Assembly (NCBI RefSeq): GCF_041296385.1
Contig: NC_091013.1
Location: 34,632,001-34,696,000 of the forward strand
Length of the DNA: 64,000 nt
Reading direction: 5' to 3'
Origin: Aphelocoma coerulescens
Lineage: Eukaryota > Chordata > Aves > Passeriformes > Corvidae
The translations under genes were made by a program, and so were the position numbers. Shown piece by piece: positions 32,611 to 45,900 of the stretch. Every line of letters starts with the position of its first letter. The stretch's first letter is position 1. The notes beneath the pieces were generated by a model. That model made no database searches. It worked only from the letters and a program-made list of their open reading frames with translations, and was not told where the DNA came from.

Positions 32611-35130
32611 TTGTCAAAGGCAAAAGCTGGTTTTGCCAACAAAAATAGATGAATAAACTGAAGGTCTGTCACCAGTGAACTTTGCATTATTACCAACATC
32701 ATGTTTCTAGTTGTGACCAGAGCAGCAAGGCAAGTCTGAGTCATGAGGAACACAGCATAGCACGTGAGTAGTTCACTCAGTAGATCTTTTCCACACACAT
32801 ACCAGTGTAGAGAGTCTAGAGGAAACTTCAGATGGAAAATGGAAGGCCAGAAGATCTAGGAAGGAAATACCTCATTTAAAAATCCACCAATTTGGAAAAT
32901 ATTGCTGTTACTAGTCACTACATCTCTATATACTAGTAGATGAAGGATTTTGTTACTGTTTCTGTGTTACTTTCTCTCAAGATTGCTTGCCTGAAAATCA
33001 GGTGGCATACTGCTGATCCTTGCAGACTGGTTCCTTCTGCTTCCACAGAAGGACAGTTGTTCCTCTTGCCTTTTCTCCAGAGTCTGCTATGTGACACTGT
33101 AAGGAATATTCACAACATCTTACTCTAGGCCCCTAATATGTGTCTTAAATTAGTAGCATAGACTCATTTTCCTTCTGTGGCCTCCTCCAAATGGCCAAAC
33201 AGAATATAGGCCCCAACTAGATGCTGTGAATGTTTCTCTGGAGCAGCAAGTCTCTCCTTTTCTGCTATTTACAAAAAAGTTCTAGAGCTTCTGTTTTGGT
33301 GCCTCAAGTTTGCAGGCCAGTGTGAGTAAAGGCTCTCGATATGTTGTGTGCTACTAAACCCATCTCATCAGTGATCTGGTCTGTGAAAGGGTGTTTCTAG
33401 TAATGCACCGTTTGGAAAAAAACAGCAGTAAAACTCTTTGTCTTGAGTAATTTATTTCATACACTGCCTCTTTTCTGGCATGTGAATTGTGTGTTAATAA
33501 CTTGCAGTTTTCTCACATTTGCTGGTTATTTGAAACCATTGTCTGAATAATTTCTATGAATAATTCTTGATCTGTAGGTCTTTCACACACATTTCACTGG
33601 GATTATTTGAAAACTGAAATTCATCTTTCAAGCTGAGTTAGTTTTTATTGGTCTCATGGATCATAAAATGTATTTATTTTCATGGAATTGACTGTTGAAA
33701 AATAGCATGTATTGTCCCATGAAGAAAGACATTTGGGTGCATGATGAGCAAATCTCATTTGCTGGTAAGTTCTATTTGGTTTGTTTGAACTATCATTCAC
33801 AGAAACAACCGTTTTAAACAAACTCAACCGTTCACCTAGAACAGCCCCTGAGATCTCAGGTAATCATATAGTAATTTGAACATTTGAATATTGATTCAAA
33901 TACTTATAGATTTTTAGCATATAAATTAGCTGGGAAGTAATTTTCCTTGTGCTTTTGATCAAATTGCAAGTCATGAAAACATTAGCCACTTTCTTGTGGA
34001 CATTTTATTTCTCCTAAATCTGGAGGATGTTGCATGTAGAAAAGTCAGAGAGAAAAAGAAAAAAAGAACATAAGAAAGGTAAGATGTAAAACTGGAAGGA
34101 ATCTCAGGTCCCTGCCATCACCAAGTCTAGGCAATATTTTAAAGAGGAAAAGTTAAATATTTATAAGCCTTAGAGAACAGTTTATTTTGGATTAGTTTTG
34201 CATATGAAAGTTTGGGTTGGTTTCTTTTCATCTCAGGAGGCTCTGTTGTGCCTTCTAGTCACTTCTCTGCAGGAGTACCTCAAGGAACTTCCTATTGCAT
34301 TTGTGAGTAAACTGCAAACATTCATATCAGCTGGCTGCTTCTTGTCCAGAAGTGAGACCATGTGTGGAAGTCCATTTTAATATTTAAGGGTTTTTTTCAT
34401 AACAGCAGTACCATGCTGTATGGTATATTCTCTTCATTCAAACTGGAGAAGTGTTTTGTTTTTATGTATATCCCACAGTGTAAAAACAGACAGAGAGAAA
34501 CGAGGGAATTAGTTCTTGCTCTTAACTTGTGTCATCAGTATCAGCCAAAAATATCTGGAGTAGTAACAATGAGCAGAACAAATGGCAGTGCTAAAGGATG
34601 CTAGAATGACAGAAAGTCTTTTATTCCAGCCCTCAAAATGTTTATCATCTAGTAACATGCAATAAACAATTCAGTATCATCTACACCTCATCCAATTTAA
34701 ATCCCAGAAATCAATTTTTATGAATCACTATTTAATTAACCAATTCAGATTCTTGTTTCTGCGTTAAAAGTAGCTAGGTCTTAAAGGTTCAATGTCTGTC
34801 TTTCAAATGTTTTGAAATCTCCACCATGCTAATATGAATGCTTCCACTGTGTACCATTTCTGTGCTCACTATCCACCTTGTCTGATTCCTTTGAAGACTA
34901 TTTCCCCTAAACGCAATGTCACTGTAAGACAAAGAGACTTTTGGAGGTGAGTTTTAGTTCTCTTTTTGTTCACAGACCCCCAGCAGATGGCTGGCTGCCC
35001 ACCAAGACAGTGGGTTATAGCAGTGCTATTCCAGAAATGTGTTTGGAGCAGCATGTCGTGTCCAAACCCACAGGTTTGCTGAATTAGTTGAGTAATACTG
35101 GGGGCATAAATTACCTGCTGTGGGATGCCA

Positions 35131-35160
35131 GGAGACCATAGAACTGGAAGGGACCATGGT
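35131..35160 (-). mobile_element. possible short CR1-like remnant
   Basis: A stretch 'ccatagaactggaagggacc' resembles the reverse complement of CR1-family 3' ends in birds and other reptiles. Only about 25 bases match and no further CR1 sequence follows to the right, so chance similarity is possible. Confidence 0.3.
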
Positions 35161-37100
35161 GTCTGTCTCATTCTGGTGTGTGTTTATCTGTGTTGCAGTG
35201 ATGCTGACACTGTGGTCTTGTCAATCTGTTCTGGTGTTCCATGGTCCCTCCTGTTAGAAGGAGGCTCCTAGATATATCTTGAATCATTCCATCCATTATT
35301 TCTGCCCACAATCTACAAATGCTTAAACACAGGTAGGAGGAAGAGATCATCCTCTTTTCACAGGAGAACTTTTACACATTTTAAGGCCCTAGCTGAGTTT
35401 CTTGTTTATTCCCTAAGTACTTCAAGTTCCTTCAGTATTTCTTTCATTTCAGATTGTGTCCTCTAGATTCTCATCTTTGTTAGTTTTTAAATTATTCCTT
35501 CTTACAGTGCCTGAATAACAGATTCTTGTGGTGTCTTGCTGACTAATGTCAAAGGAACTGGAAAACCTCACCTTGTGAACAGTGTTTTCTATATATATAA
35601 GTATATATACTTTTTATATAAAGTCTGGTACGCTGATTGCTTCCTTCTGAATTGGCATGATATTGTTACCCTGATGTTAATTCAAAGATAATTCCTGATA
35701 GTATTACTAATGACTTCTGAATTAAACCTTTGCCAGTTTCTAGCTGACTGTGCTTGAGTAGCTTAGCTGATACATGGCCATTTCACTCTGTCATGCTGTA
35801 CCTATCTTCTACAAAACATTGCCAAAAACTTTACAATTTCTTTTAACTGTGTGTGAGCACAGCTAGACAAAATATTTGGTATAGTGTTATTGCCATAAGC
35901 TCAACTTGAAAAAATGTAGCATATATTTATTATTTGAAAAGGACCTAGACCAAATAGCTTTCCTCTGTCCCACGGTGAGGAAAAAGATGGTTTTCAATTT
36001 CTAAATTGTAAATTTGCTTTCAGCATTCTGTTCTCATAAGCTGTGTCCTGGTTACACATGACAAAATCCCACCTGTGCACAACAGCGTTAGAGTATTTCA
36101 GGATAAGTGAGGCCCACACACAGCATTTGGAAATGGAGATTGTGAGCCGGAAGAATATACAGTGTTGTTTTGCTGCTTGTGGACACAACTCCATTGGGGT
36201 TGGAACCAGAGAAGCTGGTGGGGTGGGCTAGTCACCTGTCTATGCTATGGCAAATATTTGAACACCTGCAGAGAAAAGAGAAAGGGAGTTTCTCTTTTTC
36301 AAAACTTTATGTTCACATCCCACTTGTGGCTTTTCTAGGCATTACACTAACCACAGACTAATAAAGAGGCAGACAGGACAAGAGGTTCCAGCATGAAGAA
36401 GACTCAGTGGCATGAGTCAGCTTCAGGAGGGAGGATGCTGAGGAGGTGTCAGGAGCCCTTGCACTTTTCCTTGCCTCTGCCATTACCTCATCTCCCAACC
36501 CAGTGCTCCTCTAACCATCTTGCATGTGAGATGTAAGACCTGGGGCTTTCTCTTCCCCCATGCTTCAATAGGGCTTAATAATGGCCTGTACATATTACTG
36601 TAATATAAAGTACACTAATAAACCTCCCTCAGACACCTTGTGAAGAGCTGTTAAGTAAACAAGTAGGAAACAAGATGATAAAAGGTGCAATTTACTATAG
36701 CCTCCAAATATTTATGCAGTGTGTATAATGATGTAGTGACCATAGACAGTTGACCTAACAATACACTATATTAGCTGCAGAAATTATGCCAGTTTCAGAA
36801 ACAAGAGAAAACTATGATTAGGAAATACCCTTGAAAATAAACTGGTCTTTAACTATCTGCCCCTGAGCTGCCTGTGAGTAACTTAGTGAACAAATAGATA
36901 CTTTTGATGTTGGGACTTTCAACAGGAAAGGGATCCAGCTGCTCATGCCAGTGGTTACTGTTGTGACTGCTTTTGCTCTCTTAAATATATTTTGGTTAAT
37001 TTTGTGTGAGTCTGGACTCCGCTAGTCACCAGAAACAGGGAATAATTTCAATTTTTGTTTTCAGAAGGGGAGGTGCTTGCCAGCTCCTTCCAGACACCAG

Positions 37101-37129
37101 GTTTGGTTAATAACTGTTTGGTTAATAAC
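37101..37129. repeat. 14-base tandem duplication
   Basis: gtttggttaataac occurs at 37101-37114 and again at 37116-37129, one base apart, a 15-base period. Confidence 0.95.
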
Positions 37130-38142
37130 CCACCTGCTTTGCCACAATATATCTGTTTCAGCTTTTGCTGTTTTCAATATGTCTGAAGTGTTTGATCATC
37201 TGTGCAGGTGTACAAACAACCATAGAAGAATGAAGATTTGGAAATTTCCCAAGGCAATAACAAGAAAGATATTTTCATCTTTTTTAGTTGCTCTGAGACC
37301 CAAAGTGTGGTAGAGCTTAGGTGGTCAGTCGTAGGCACAGAAAGAATATTTTTGAGGTTTCAGGAAACTCTGAGAGGTGACTGTTTACTTGAAAGAAGAC
37401 CAGATACAAAGCTCTGACTTGGGTCCAAGCTCTCTTGATATGTGAGGAGTGAAGGGCTTGGATCCCCTTTCAATACCTCAATAGTGTAAAGCCTCACCTC
37501 TGCAAGTACAGGTGCACTTCAGTCTAGAGGGGTGACTGAAGCTCTTACAGACAGATCCTCATCAGCTTTTTTGCTACTCAGTTTATGCACCAGTGACTAC
37601 AGATCCAGAGGAACAGGTAATTCGGAGCTGGCTTTAACAACAATCACAATAAGTGATGGGGCATATACTTCATGAGCTACCCAGCTTTGAACTCTGTGCT
37701 GTTATGGCTAGATGGTTGTCTTTCTACCCCACCTACCTGATGTAGGGATATGCCTATGCCTTCTGTGAATAGTGTGTGCATTGTCATCCATAAGCAGGTA
37801 GAGGTGAGCCTGCTCCCAGCTGAGCCTACCCTGCCTTGGAAGGAGAGGAGAGTAGTGAAAGCTGTGACAAGTCGCATTCCTTGCTGGGCTTCTGCTGATG
37901 CTGCTCAGTGCAAGATGACTTTGGCTCAGTCTGTTGCTGCAGCACAGAGGGAAGTTTTAATTTGTGTTGCTGAGGTCAAGAAGCCTAATTATGGCTTTCT
38001 GTTACTCTGGGATTCTTGGTAGCTAAATAGGTGTGTTGGACTTCCATCCTTTTCTTCATCCTGCTGCAAGGCAGACAAACCCAAATAATTTATTTTCTAT
38101 ATGGGAAGAAGGTGCTTAGTGAAGGGCATAAATCCTATGGAG

Positions 38143-38199
38143 CTAGGGAAAAAAAAAAACCCTAAACAGTCAGTAAAATAGATGCTAGGGAAAAAAAAA
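38143..38199. repeat. short duplicated A-run motif
   Basis: 'gctagggaaaaaaaaa' occurs twice, about 43 bases apart (from about 38142 and from about 38184), with different lengths of the A run. Confidence 0.8.
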
Positions 38200-39896
38200 T
38201 ACAAATCAGTAATTCTGCCACCAGGCACCTGCTGGCATTGTCAGCAAAATTTAGTAAGAGAGGTGTACTGAGCCACGTTTTGCAAATGCTTTTTTCGAAG
38301 CCTGTTATAGGTCTCTCTGCATGTTTATTTATTACTGTCATCACAGCCCTTCATTCAGGCTTTTAAAATGATTGTGAAAAGCATGAGGTTTAACATCCAC
38401 AGGTCTGATGTCATGCTTTAACCTCCAGAAGACTACTAGCAAGGGCAGCAGCTGGGTGACATTTCCCGCACTATTCCAGCAGCATGTCTCTTAGTCCACC
38501 TGTAAAACTAACTGTTTGGGGTGAGAGGAAGAGGTCATCTGCACACTCACACCATCAGTCCTTGACCTTTCTGTTGACAATATCCACAAAATGTCCTTTC
38601 TGACAGCTGCAGCAACAGAGCTATTATGTTATAGGGACACATGTCCAGGCTGAAATCATCAACTCATCTAAGCTGCAGAGCAGCTAGCAGAAAATTAACA
38701 CCTTTTGGCTGCTCCAACAACTGCTCTGGTTTTGAGCTAGTGGCCTTTTGGTGACAGGCTCTGATGTCCTATTATCAATTCCCAAGCCATCCAGCTCCTC
38801 TAAACACATGCACACTCAAAAACCAATTACATATAAATGTAAATGATTTCTGAAGTTCCAAGTGATAGAGACATGACCTTTACCTGGGTCGGGTGGCTTG
38901 TGTGAGACAGCATGAACTGGAGGTAAGATGACACCTAAAGTTTTGCTGTCTTGGCAGTTTCAGAAACAGACTCTAGCCCCACACCTTTGCTGCCCTTTTC
39001 TTCCTTTCACCTGCACCCTCCTCATGGACAATAAAAATGAGATGCAATACATCACTTTTGTGATGACTCTATTTTCAATAGAAATGGGAGCTCAGGATCT
39101 TGCAATGACTTGAGAGATTTACATTCATCTGCTGTATCAGGTTGTTAAGAAACTGTAGCTCTGGTCACTTCAAAGCACTTGTTATTTTGAAAAATTGGCC
39201 AGAACTTCAGCTGGTGTACATCAGCACAACTCTGGTGCTTCAGTAGAGCTGATTTACTCCAGCTGAGGATATGGCCTCATATCATATGGCTGGTTCTTAA
39301 CTTAAAAGTATATATAATGCCAAGTACAAGACAGGCAGAGTTCAGTATGAGAGTAAAGGATAATTTTTTGTAGGAGGATCTTGTTCCTGTATAAAGACAT
39401 TTATGGTAAATGATTAGGAAATTATGTGTCCCTACATTTTCTAAGCATGCCACGTTTGGATATAATTGTGTTATTTTGAATATTATTACTTCCATTTACA
39501 AAGTGAAATTCCAGCCCTGGTCTTTGAAAATTTGTCCCTTCGTACTTAGTAAATCATAATTATACTGTCACAGTGGTTACCAGTGGACCCTGAGGGTCAA
39601 TGGACTGCTTCTAAGAGAATCACAGAGAGTAACTAAGAAAATCAAACCCATTGTTAATAATGCTGAATTCATCATGCAAGGATGTGCAGCACCACTGAAA
39701 AATGTTTTGGGGATTGTAATTTATAAAAGGCTGGAAATCATTTTCATGAGGTTATATTTCTCACCACCTTTCTCATTGTTTTTCTTCATGTTCTGTTTCC
39801 ATTTAATATTCAGTCTCTTTCTGACAGTGTGTTTATGTTTTCTTTCCTTTCATAAGACAAGATCTTGAGTCTTTAAAACGTGTCTGCCTGACCTGC

Positions 39897-39917
39897 CTGA
39901 TGCCTATAAGGCATCAG
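39897..39917. repeat. perfect 21-base hairpin
   Basis: ctgatgcct (39897-39905), loop ata, aggcatcag (39909-39917): nine perfect base pairs with a 3-base loop. The outer bases do not pair, so this is too short for a microRNA precursor. Confidence 0.9.
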
Positions 39918-42900
39918 TGAATGTTAAGATATTATCCTTGTCCTCAGAGTTTCAGAAGTGGCCATCAGTGGTGGCACCTGAAGAAGGGTTTTAGGACAGA
40001 GTCATCTGCCGAGATGTGATATTCCCATCCTAACAAGTCAAGTGCTTTGTGAGTTAGCTAGGCTTTTCTTGGGCTTTTTAGATCTTTGCCTTTCTTTGGT
40101 TCCTACCATAAAAGATCATACTTCTGTCTTTCAGCTGAATATTTATGTGTCTTACATAACAGTGGTGATCTTGGTGAAATCCCTATCAGAAACCCACAGC
40201 AAAGTACTGAAGTACACTTACAGTAAAAATATAATTTCTTCATCAAACAATGCACAGTATAGACTAAGGGCCTTTAATAGCTCCCTGACACAATGCTCAC
40301 CTGTACAAATGGAAATTCTCTGTCTCTGAGCCCTTTCTTTGTGCTATGTTGAAATTCTACCATCAGCAAAGCATGCAGCTCTCTGAAGGGGTTTGCTCAC
40401 TTGCTTTTTCATCCTTTGCTTCTCCCTGGATTCTTATGGCTTAGCTGGGACAGAGGGAATGCATTTCCTTCAGGCACCTCATCAAACAAGGACTTCAGAA
40501 AAAAAAAAAAGCAGCTCTCTTCTTGCTGGCTATTTTGAAATTGGAGTCAATTTAAAATTTCCAGGACAGATTCTCACACTGGCTGACATATACACTATTG
40601 AATCAAAAATCCATATAATGAATACCAGGATGAGTAGTGATGAGGATTAAATGCACATATCATTAGGAGAATTGTAACTTATTCTTACATGGATTGTAAG
40701 GGAGAAACTTTGCTGCTAGGTTCTCTTTAGTCTGGAGCAAGAAATTGTGTGAGGATTAGATAGAAGACAAAAAGATACATCTGGGGTTACCTCCACAGCT
40801 TCTGTGAGTTAAATGCATTTATTTGCTGGGTAATAACCTTATAAGGGGTATGAAAGTGCTCTGCAACTAAGTGTTAGGAATAGCTGATCAGAGTGATTTT
40901 TGTAAAATTATTTATTTTCCGAGACATAAGAATAGGTAAAAATTGGCTATTTTCAGCAGGAAAATAGCAACATTAGAAGTAGTATCCCACACAACTTTTT
41001 TTTCCCTAAAAAAGAGGATACTTTTTCTTTTCCATTCTCTCTCTCCTGCAGTCAAAATGAGAAAAAAGGACATAAAGGAGGAAGAGGGGAAGAACACGAA
41101 AAAAACATAAATGTGGAAAGGCAAAAATAGTAATATCCAAAAATAAATGTACCTGTTTTCACTTCAAGAAAAATTAATTTTGAAGGAAACTAAAATATTC
41201 TTAATGTTTTTATCCAGAAGCAATTTTTTGATAGAAAACTCTCTCCCTTACCAGACCCATTTGTGGTGTTTATAAACAAAGGCTCATCAAAACAACGTAA
41301 TTAAAAGTGCTTTTGAAAAAAGGAGAGACTTGCAACTTAGATGTGAAATAGCAATGGAAGAAATCTCTGTGAACATATTTAACTATCCACCTAGAATCCT
41401 GTTTAAGCTTGTAACAAAACAAGTTGTTGCAACACCATATAAAACCATTCCCAGTTTCCTTCCCAATAATGTGTTTTTGTCTTCTCCATTCAGGGCTGTC
41501 CAGAACAGTTGTGCAGTTGCATAGCAAGATTGACTGAGGAATTTATCTGGCTTAAGAGTAAGCCAGGAAAATAAAAAGAGATTTCCAGATTTCTCACCAA
41601 ACTATTGGGTGGCCATCAGTGTGAGTCCTGGCACATGACAACCACCAAATATTCTGTATGGAAACACCTTGGCTTTGCATGTTGGTCTTGTCCCATGCCT
41701 CATTAAAGGTCTTTGGCATGCTGACTTTCCTTAGGGAAATTTTGGAAATGAGGTTTTCTGTATTGTACACCATGTGAGCTGACATGAGGCCGACAGAGGA
41801 CCTTTGCATATGAAACAGGAAATATAATTTGTTAAGCCAGAGCTGTGCTTCTGCCTGGGCTTTGAATGTGTTGACTTCACTGGAGCTACCTTTCATTCAC
41901 ATAACAGCAGGCAGGGAGCTATTTAGTGTTGAGCTTCATAACACTTTAACAAAGGAAAAATGAAAAAATACATCAGACTTCAAACCCTGTGACCTCTGTA
42001 TTGTTTGTTTCCAGGAATCTAAATGCATCATATGACCTAAAATATCACCGCAGCACCTACCTTCCGGGTGCATATGATCAGTTCTGCTTGCTCTGAATAG
42101 GCTGAGAAACCGAAGCACTGAAAAATTAAACCTGAAGCCACAGAGGAAATTTGTGCCACAGCTTGGACTAGAACTCAGGTCTACTTCACGAGTATTTAAT
42201 GAAATAAGCTATGCAAATATAAGTGTCATTATAAGAAGTCTAGCAGGATCCTCCTAGTGAGGACAGAAATGTTTGATACTTTTTAAACTGGCATGGAAAA
42301 GCAAGGCAAGCACCGTGCAGTAAGTGCCCCTTGATCTGGTTTTTAACCATCTTGCACTGCTGTATGCTATTTGCCCAGGCTGGGGTGAATGCCTGGCTTA
42401 AAAAACTTGTCCCCAGTACATGCAGAAGAGTTTTTTGTGTACTTGAATTTGCCTTCAGATAATTTTTCACCATGTCCATCTGGACCTTTTTTTAATGTAT
42501 TCCTTCAGTACCATTAGTGAGGCAGTGTAATGCCATTTTTCTAAGGTCCTGAATGTTTACTTCTCCAGGTAGGGTGATTATGGGCATGATGGAATGATGT
42601 CTTTAGTCAAGTGTAGATCTTATCTTCCCATGTAACAAGGTAGCCTAATGAAATGAGTTTTATTCAAAGATCTTGTCTTATAACGCTTCAGGAAAACATG
42701 ATAAATTGAATGATTCTTTTAGCAAATGCATCACACAAAGCACTGGCATATTGCTTATGAAGTTTAATTTTGTAATAGTTCATGGGGTATAATATACCTG
42801 TAGCTATTTCAGTGGAATGAATTTTACAGGCTCATTACAAAAGCAGAACTGTTGTCCCAAAATATTGCTTTTCTTGTTGAAGTGTTGTTCAGATTCAGGG

Positions 42901-45900
42901 CAATTTGCATGTATAACCTCCAAGGAATTGCTGCATCTCACTTTTGCATTTTTTTTTCTTTTATTGTTCTGTTATTATGAACTATGGTGAAACTCTTTTA
43001 TTTAAATAATCAGAGACTAGCTGTTATTAGCAGCAGTTTCACTGACTAAATGTGGCATGCCAAATCTAAATCCAGAAATAGATATTTTTTAAACTAAGAA
43101 AAGTTCAGTTTTTACCAACTGAAATAATGTAAAACTAGACAAAAGTAAAAATATTGTGATTTGGACACAATTTTGTTCTCTCGGATTTCAGATCAGTGGT
43201 GTTTTTACCATTTCTTAAGATATGCATTACCTTTAATGGGAAAATTACTGACCCAATTTACTTATGAAAATGAGAAATTGCTTTCTCAATACTGCAATGT
43301 TTCCAATAGTAATTCTGCATTCCCATTACTGCAGAATAGTACGTAATGTAAGAAACTTGGAGAGAGCCTTGAGTGTACATTTCCTTGGATATTTGGACCT
43401 TCCTGAGGTTGTCTCTAGCTGTGGTGGATTGGGAGAAAAGCACTTGTCACTCCCCTGCATGCAAGACTTTCATCTGCCCGGGATTTCCAAGTGCACTCCC
43501 AGGAGTGGTGGGGTGATCACAGTGTCCCATCTCTTCCTTGCATGAGAACTCCCCTCCTACTCCAGCAGAACTGCCACACCTGTGCTTTTGACTGTTGGGG
43601 AAAATGCAAAGTTTGACTCTATAATTTGTTATCGTGGAAACGGGTGTGGGGGTGACCTAGCAATCTGTGTCGGTATAATCCAAGCAATTTAAGTTTTTGG
43701 CAAAGCCCCTGTTGAGGTGCAAGAAGCATAGGTTCCGAGATTAAGGACCTCAAAGCACTCTCAGGTAGAGCTCTTTTGACACAGATTATAAAACCTCTGG
43801 GACCATCACAGCTGATGGAACTCCTTACTTTTCTCTAGCTTTTTCTCAGCTCCATTAATTTATTCTTGCCTTTTTCTTTCCTATAATATCCCTAGAATTA
43901 GAATGCTGAAAAATAACAAGGATGAGTTTGTGGAAGCAGGATCAAAGAGCAGAGCTGAAGTCCATTCCAATTGATGTGAATTTTTTAAAAGGTTAGAATA
44001 TCACAGTCTCTTTTCATTCTCTCATTCTACATTGTTTGTGTTACACTAATCTTTAGAGGAGCCTAATGAAACTGGAGCCTCATTTTGTAAGCCACCAACT
44101 ACCAAATACTGGCTAGATCCTCAACCTCATTGGATTCATTGGACTCACGCCAAGCCTGAGTAACAAGGCTCTGAACCCATCTCTTCTGCAAACATTTTAC
44201 TGGATAGGAAACACCTGGGCTCGGGAAGCTCAGATTTGAAGCCTTTACATTCTAGCATAGCAGCACTACTCGTTACTGCTAACATTAACGCTGTGGCAGG
44301 GGAGTTGATTGATTTGCCCTAAGTCATGCAGCAGGCTGTGGCAGGATTGGTCTCCTGAGACCCAGACTCAGACTCTCAGTCCTTTTCTGTCTGTCTGAGG
44401 AAATGCTGTCTGAACATTGTGCCACTCAGGGAAGAAGTTTCCATGTTTTGCCAATGGGTGGAAGAAGTCCATGGGCACAGAAACTAGGGAAAGCAAGTGT
44501 GATACCTTTGTTGCAGTCTGAATGCAAACATGAAATGTTTTGGGTTCTGAGGGGTAACAGGCTGGAAAACAGTGAGCTGTAATATTTGAGTTCATATTAT
44601 TTGAAATAAGTTGTAGTGAAATGCTCCTTTTATTGATTAACATAAACCTCTAATTTTTTACCCCTGAGTGAATTAAACGAACTTTCAGTAACTTGTCTTT
44701 GAATACTGAAAACTGCCAATTATATATTTAAATTAATGTTTTCATAGAAATCTGTAAATTATATTAATTTTGAAAATGTGGACTCTCAAGACTGTTGATT
44801 CTCTTTATTTGTTTTTTATTTCATTTCAAAGCACTGGAAGATGTTTCAGGGGCTGCGTCTTGTACATCTTGGAGTCTACTTCTCTAGGTCTTTCCAAAGG
44901 TTATCAGTTAGGATGTCAATGACATTTAGCTTGCAACTCTTTATAAATAAAATTTTTAGGAGCACTGAACATGGTAGAATCTACCATGGTACAAAAGAGT
45001 TAAAAATCTCTATGGAAGTGAATTTGAAATCTATATAATACATGTACTGTATTGCACATATATACCGCAGTCAGTATCTTTAATCGCATTTGGTGTTTCT
45101 GTCTGTCTGCATATACTTCACAATTTTTTCTTCTGTAGCTTCAATTAGTGTTTAATGAACTTAGCGAGAGTTAATTATTAAAAAGTGACTTCAGGGGTCA
45201 AGCCTGTTTTACATAGATCCACAAAGACACAGCATGAATGTGGTTTTGACACTATGAAAATTGTAGTGAAAAGATTGTTATTTTTTTTAATCAAGGAATA
45301 AAAAGCTGACCAGTTAAGTATCCTTTCCACGACACATTCTCCAGCATTATTGCTGTACACATTTATAAAGAAGCAATCTACCCTGTGTTCAGGTATTCCA
45401 CTCTTACAAATGTAACAGCAAGCATCCATTTAAATCTGACAGCATCATTCAGTTCTTTTTATGTTCCTCCTCCTTGCTGATTTAAAAATGTTATGAAATT
45501 GAAGTAGACTGCCATAAGTACAGTGACAATATGTTATTTTCCCGTTAAGTACTATGGGATATGGTGTTACATGCCTTGCTTCAATGCTTGTGATAATTAA
45601 ACGTTGAGGAGGGGTGCTGAATGTAATTCTTTTTAATGACATCAGAATCACAATGTTAATACAGAGTAAACATGCCTACAACATTTTAGATTTAGATCTG
45701 TAATTTTTTACAGGCAAGATTTGTGTTTTGATTACTGTCTTGCACTGTCCTTTTAACATTTGAGCTGAATCTCAGGCTGGTGTGGGATACACCTATGTTG
45801 CTCTTCCATCAGACCTTGTTAATATCTGAGCTGTCAGACCTTGTGCTGGCTTCTCCTGGCCAAATGGGGAGCAGTAGGTTGTCCCTTACCCTGCCTGTAG

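Larger units (their letters stand above)
28170..35130. other. non-coding DNA, no gene recognised
   Basis: No gene or interspersed repeat recognised. It holds A-rich stretches (28841-28875 and a 19-base A run at 29147-29165), a short TG/TA tract near 31366-31380 and a small inverted repeat at 32586-32610. The segment 28400-28600 has a compact, low-repeat look of the kind seen in conserved non-coding elements, which cannot be judged without comparison. Confidence 0.5.
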
